DNA of 5,277 nucleotides from an uncultured Eubacteriales bacterium. GTDB taxonomy: Bacteria > Bacillota > Clostridia > Oscillospirales > Acutalibacteraceae. Numbering within the stretch: the first letter of the stretch is position 1; every line of letters starts with the position of its first letter. The notes under the pieces were generated by a model. It searched no databases, had not been told where the DNA came from, and saw only the letters and a program-made list of their open reading frames with translations. The position numbers were made by a program, and so were the translations under genes. Positions 4,871 to 5,277 of this stretch are shown piece after piece. The DNA lies in assembly GCA_900316925.1 (NCBI GenBank), contig ONEU01000194.1, positions 1-5,277 of the forward strand, read 5' to 3'.

Positions 4871-5277
4871 GTGCCCGCAACTGTCGAACCGAGGATCAAT
4901 AATCAACGCACATACCTCGCTATCGACCTGAAGTCATTCTATGCTTCCGTCGAGTGCGTCAAGCGCAAGATGGACCCGCTGACTACGAATCTTGTCGTAG
5001 CGGATGCCTCCCGGACAGAGAAAACAATATGTCTCGCGGTGTCTCCTGCCTTAAAGGCGAACAAAATCTCCGGACGAGCCCGTCTCTTTGAAGTGGTACA
5101 GCGCGTAAAGGAAGTCAATGCGCAGCGGCTTCGCAAGGCCCCAGGACATGTCTTCACCGGAAGCAGCCACGACGCAAACGAATTGGATGCTGATCCATCC
5201 CTGGAACTAACCTATATAACTGCTGTGCCCCGTATGGCTTTATATATGGATTTCAGCACCAGAGTAGTGAACATTTA
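4871..5277 (+). CDS. Second Y-family translesion DNA polymerase, N-terminal part, cut by window edge
   Basis: The first 135 residues of another Y-family lesion-bypass polymerase; the rest lies past the window. The catalytic start YLAIDLKSFYASVEC carries the metal-binding D19 and a tyrosine at the steric gate. VVADASR and TICLAVSPALK follow, then RARLFE and ITAVPRM. Over the 60 residues from the first motif to RLFE I count about 38 identities with the left-hand polymerase by eye, so they are paralogs and not copies of one gene. This one has about 23 extra residues between RLFE and ITAVPRM (including GSSHDANELDADPS), a form I know from clostridial relatives. The second catalytic SIDE motif lies beyond base 5277. 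No small acidic leader gene precedes it. Confidence 0.93.
   Translation, partial: MPATVEPRINNQRTYLAIDLKSFYASVECVKRKMDPLTTNLVVADASRTEKTICLAVSPALKANKISGRARLFEVVQRVKEVNAQRLRKAPGHVFTGSSHDANELDADPSLELTYITAVPRMALYMDFSTRVVNI

Noticed and set aside
4356..5157. Frames 4356-4724 (plus), 4657-4899 (minus) and 4939-5157 (minus)
   Set aside because: Shadows of the metallo-hydrolase pseudogene, the promoter region and the right-hand polymerase.
1..5277. CRISPR array, tRNA, rRNA or insertion sequence with transposase
   Set aside because: No regular repeats, cloverleaf, rRNA segment or transposase coding sequence was seen on either strand.

Overview
The window looks like an accessory stretch of a Bacillota genome, most likely from Clostridia or a related gut lineage. 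Most real genes have strong AGGAGG-type ribosome sites, the promoters read as sigma-A type, and the protein families (Y-family polymerase with a tiny leader gene, YczE-like and TRIC-like membrane proteins, cysteine-rich FMN oxidase, GCSH-type metallo-hydrolase) are typical of that group. The assignment rests on protein style only; no rRNA or marker gene is present.

Layout. Both edges are cut inside a Y-family translesion DNA polymerase. The left one (710 to 1, minus) is preceded by, and overlaps, a 38-residue acidic tyrosine-rich gene (816 to 700). The right one (4871 to 5277, plus) has its own promoter and GTG start. They are related but distinct paralogs that point outward, bracketing about 4 kb of small, truncated or broken genes.

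Between them, from left to right: a palindrome over the promoter of the left polymerase unit; a gene-poor stretch (about 900 to 1357) holding a remnant of an AEC-type permease and a 10-bp inverted repeat; a 64-residue unknown gene (1358 to 1552, plus); a bidirectional terminator; a two-gene membrane-protein unit on the minus strand (TRIC-like channel 2860 to 2243, then a C-terminally shortened YczE-like protein 2208 to 1678) with a clear promoter; a perfect 13-bp hairpin; what appears to be the 5' tip of a group II intron; the N-terminal stub of an FMN alpha-hydroxy-acid oxidase; a 43-residue membrane peptide gene; a 247-residue protein with two RNA polymerase alpha-CTD-like domains; and a metallo-beta-lactamase-fold hydrolase pseudogene with a good promoter.

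How the genes fit together. The intact units are the small-protein/polymerase operon, the second polymerase, the TRIC-like/YczE-like pair, the alpha-CTD-like gene with the small membrane gene behind it, and the lone 64-residue gene. At least three genes are decayed (AEC permease, oxidase, metallo-hydrolase) and a fourth (YczE-like) is shortened, so this reads as a region of repeated insertion and deletion. No complete new system is visible. The parts most worth following are the small acidic protein coupled to the polymerase, the palindrome at its promoter, the tandem alpha-CTD-like protein and the intron remnant beside a terminator hairpin.
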